DNA of 64,000 bases from Wuchereria bancrofti. Lineage: Eukaryota; Nematoda; Chromadorea; Rhabditida; Onchocercidae. Made by a program: the position numbers and the translations under genes. Numbering within the stretch: position 1 is the stretch's first letter; every line of letters begins with the position of its first letter. Location of the stretch: positions 13,056,378 through 13,120,377 of the forward strand of contig SSBO01000012.1 of assembly GCA_005281725.1 (NCBI GenBank). Reading direction: 5' to 3'. A model generated the notes under the pieces. It saw only the letters and a program-made list of their open reading frames with translations, had not been told where the DNA came from and searched no databases. This document shows positions 61,662-64,000 of the stretch, one piece after another.

Positions 61662-64000
61662 ATACCAAGCATAATATATTAAGCTTTTGCTACAGGTACC
61701 ATAGATTAGAATAAGTATATAGTTTTTATAAATTTATGATTTCCGAAAGAAGAAAAAAATATCAAAATAATAAAGTTTTTCACTTAGTTTAATCTTTTAT
61801 TTTGAGAAAAAGGGAGGAATAAAATTAATTCATTTATAAATAAAATTTGGAAATTAAGATTTAAATAAGTAAATGAAACATATATGGCCAAAAATTATTT
61901 GTAAATATCAAGCATTCAGTAAATTGAATAATTTTGCTATCTGACTATTTGCTTGATTACAGTAACTGAAACTAAAAATTAAATTATTTTTTACAAAGCT
62001 CAATATTATCTTTTACAAATACTAAAATTATGAAATGAACTAATTCATAACATCGAATGTGATTTCTTTCATGAGTTTAAAGAATTCAATAGCATTATTC
62101 ATCACTTAATTATTACCGTTCACAAACCCATTGATAAAATTTTTTCTTTTTCAAAAATTAAAATGCAAATAAAATTGTAGGAATATAATACGGATAAAGT
62201 GATAATATATGAGAATGGATGTGATAATATAGAATCAATAATAAAGAGAATATTCAATTCCTATTTCGCGTTAATCATAATTCATATTTTGATTGAGAAT
62301 ATATGAAAATGAAAGTTGAAGATAAAAATGATATAAATTTCAATGATAGAAGAAAAAAAATTTTTTGAAATTTCTGAAAACCATCTTCATTAAAAATACA
62401 CATTCTTCATTAAAAAATTCCTTCATTAATTGAAAAAAAATTAAAAATCAACGTAAAAAATTAATCAATGAAAGCATTAATGTATATTCATATGCATAGT
62501 GGAAAATAATTTGCTGATTCACTTTTGATGTAATTGATGTGGATCATTTATACGTTTTGGAAATAAGCAGGGGAAGGGGAAGAGGTGGAGAAAAATGAAA
62601 AAAAGGAATGAATTCCCTTATCAGTGTAATCAAAATTGGTGCGGAATTTGATTCCGCTCGCGCTGGTCTTTCTTGGTAGAGTAGTTTTGACAATGGGAGT
62701 GGGAAAATAATAGTTGCACTCGTTTTTATTCCCTATCTATGGGGAATGGGGAGATTGAGAGAGCGGAAAAGCGGGTTACTAAAACGAGCAACGCGGCGGG
62801 GAAGAGCGAAGGCGGAAAACATCAGTTATTTTGTTATCGTCGATTTAAAAAGAAAACAGAATTTACTTTTTTCCCCTCTGTTCTCCATTTCTTTCTCTTT
62901 CTCTAATTTACTGTTGTTATTTATTATTAATTATTATTATTTATCACTATTTATTATCATTATTTATTGTTATTATGTGTTATTATTTGTTATTATTAAT
63001 TGGTTATTGTTATTACTAATAATTATTGTTATTAATTATCACTATTATCATTACTATTATTATATTTCTCAAATTATTGTCGTTATTATTATTGTTGTAT
63101 AATTACTATATCAATTCATGCATACATCCTATCACTATCAATGAGGTAAACGTTAAGTGCTGACTCTTTAAATAACGTTTTGTGAACAAATGTTACTGTG
63201 GAATTTAATTTTGTTATCAACAACGTATATATATGTTCACGAGCGATGTTTGCTATTCCTTGCTAAATAGTTTTCCTTTTCTCTTTTTGATTCGATACTT
63301 TTTTCTTATTTTTTTAAAATATATTTCCACCAGGAGAAATATTTCCCTTATATAAGCAATATTTTGGCATCTGGCATCTTTTAAGTATATCGTAAAACAT
63401 ATGGAATTTTGCATATATCTATGGTATTTTACTTTAAATTAGATTTTTTGTTTGTTTTTGTTTTCTAACATATTACAGTTTTTTCTTCACTAACTTTTCT
63501 ATCGAAATTGTATTATATCTTAACTTAACTTGTAGGTTATACGATCAATATTTTTGCAACAATTTTATTTGTAGTACACAAATAGCATTACCGTTATTGA
63601 TAAGAAATTCATTGAAATAAGCCAATTATATTAATCATGATCAGTTTGACAATCTATGAAATTTGCTAATGGACAGCGATTAGTGTGATTGATAATGACA
63701 ATGATAACAACCCATTTTTTTTTCTTTTTGTTTTGTTTTATTGAACAAATAATTTTAATGAATTAATAGTAGTAGTAAATCCATCAATGAGAGAAAGGAA
63801 AGGAAAAAAAATCAACGATAGAATGTTTTTCCTTATTTAATCAACTAAAAATATCCAATCTAATCATCATTCTCTCTTCTCTTACCCTTTCTTTCTTTCT
63901 TTTTCTTAGTTTCATTGCAATAATTATAAATTGATTTCTCGCAAAATATATACCTAAAATTTCAGTTGTTCTATCAAATTAATTAATTAATTCTTTTTCC
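61662..64000. other. A/T-rich intergenic DNA
   Basis: No exon recognised. A patch at 62560-62830 has higher G content (for example GAGAGAGCGGAAAAGCGG) and could be a promoter or 5' region of a gene to the right, but no coding continuity was found. The 118-residue frame starting at 62746 runs into a simple repeat. Confidence 0.45.
62915..63105. repeat. Compound TTA/TTG trinucleotide-like repeat
   Basis: About 190 bases of imperfect TTATTA, TTATTG and TTATCA units. The Tyr/Ile/Val-rich frame through it is a by-product. Confidence 0.8.

Noticed and set aside
62746..63102. 118-residue open frame
   Set aside because: Most of it is the translation of a TTA/TTG simple repeat; the N-terminal part has no recognisable domain.
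1..64000. CRISPR arrays, bacterial operons or Wolbachia-derived insertions
   Set aside because: No regularly spaced repeats, ribosome-binding sites with uninterrupted bacterial genes, or bacterial gene fragments were recognised.
1..64000. tRNA genes
   Set aside because: No GGTTCGANNCC-type B box with a matching A box and acceptor stem was found by eye; a dedicated search could still find one.

Overview
The window looks like an AT-rich nuclear scaffold of a nematode, most likely a spirurid or filarial worm. Three things point there: long A/T-rich intergenic DNA; compact multi-exon genes with TTTCAG-type acceptors, two of which lie 13-15 bp before a start codon where a spliced leader would be added; and a nematode-type (Srx-like) chemoreceptor. 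The species is inferred from composition and gene content and cannot be fixed from the sequence alone.

Layout. 1-9.7 kb: gene-poor A/T-rich DNA with several clean hairpins. 9.7-14.9 kb (+): an 11-exon gene for the alpha subunit of Rab geranylgeranyltransferase, followed by a decayed copy of its own last exon and a decayed RGG-type fragment. 18.0-18.6 kb (+): a three-exon gene for a 75-residue single-pass membrane protein of unknown function. 21.4-33.3 kb (-): a complete gene of about 27 exons for the SKI2 (SKIV2L) exosome-associated RNA helicase. 34.4-36.4 kb: a LINE relic plus a block duplicated again at 48.9-51.4 kb. 36.6-37.6 kb (+): part of an Srx-like seven-transmembrane receptor, cut off at an N. 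39.7-43.6 kb (+): exons of a multi-spanning membrane protein ending in a PPxY motif, probably damaged. 46.1-47.8 kb: BEL/Pao LTR retrotransposon debris. 47.8-49.3 kb: a LINE with a recognisable but broken endonuclease domain. 52.8-53.1 kb: an assembly gap. 56.4-57.2 kb (+): a complete three-exon gene for the spliceosomal protein Sm F. 57.2-64 kb: no recognised gene.

The genes are unrelated housekeeping functions (Rab prenylation, 3'-5' mRNA decay, splicing) interleaved with faster-evolving membrane-protein genes and mobile-element debris. Nothing suggests one joint pathway.

Assembly quality matters here. Five of the six isolated single N bases sit exactly between two copies of the same 0.15-1.7 kb sequence. 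This is the pattern expected when overlapping contig ends are joined without merging, so these tandem duplications should be treated as artefacts until shown otherwise. I see no convincing previously undescribed biological system. The best leads are three successive non-canonical GC-AG introns in the SKI2 gene, terminal-exon duplications in two genes, and a perfect 23-bp hairpin.
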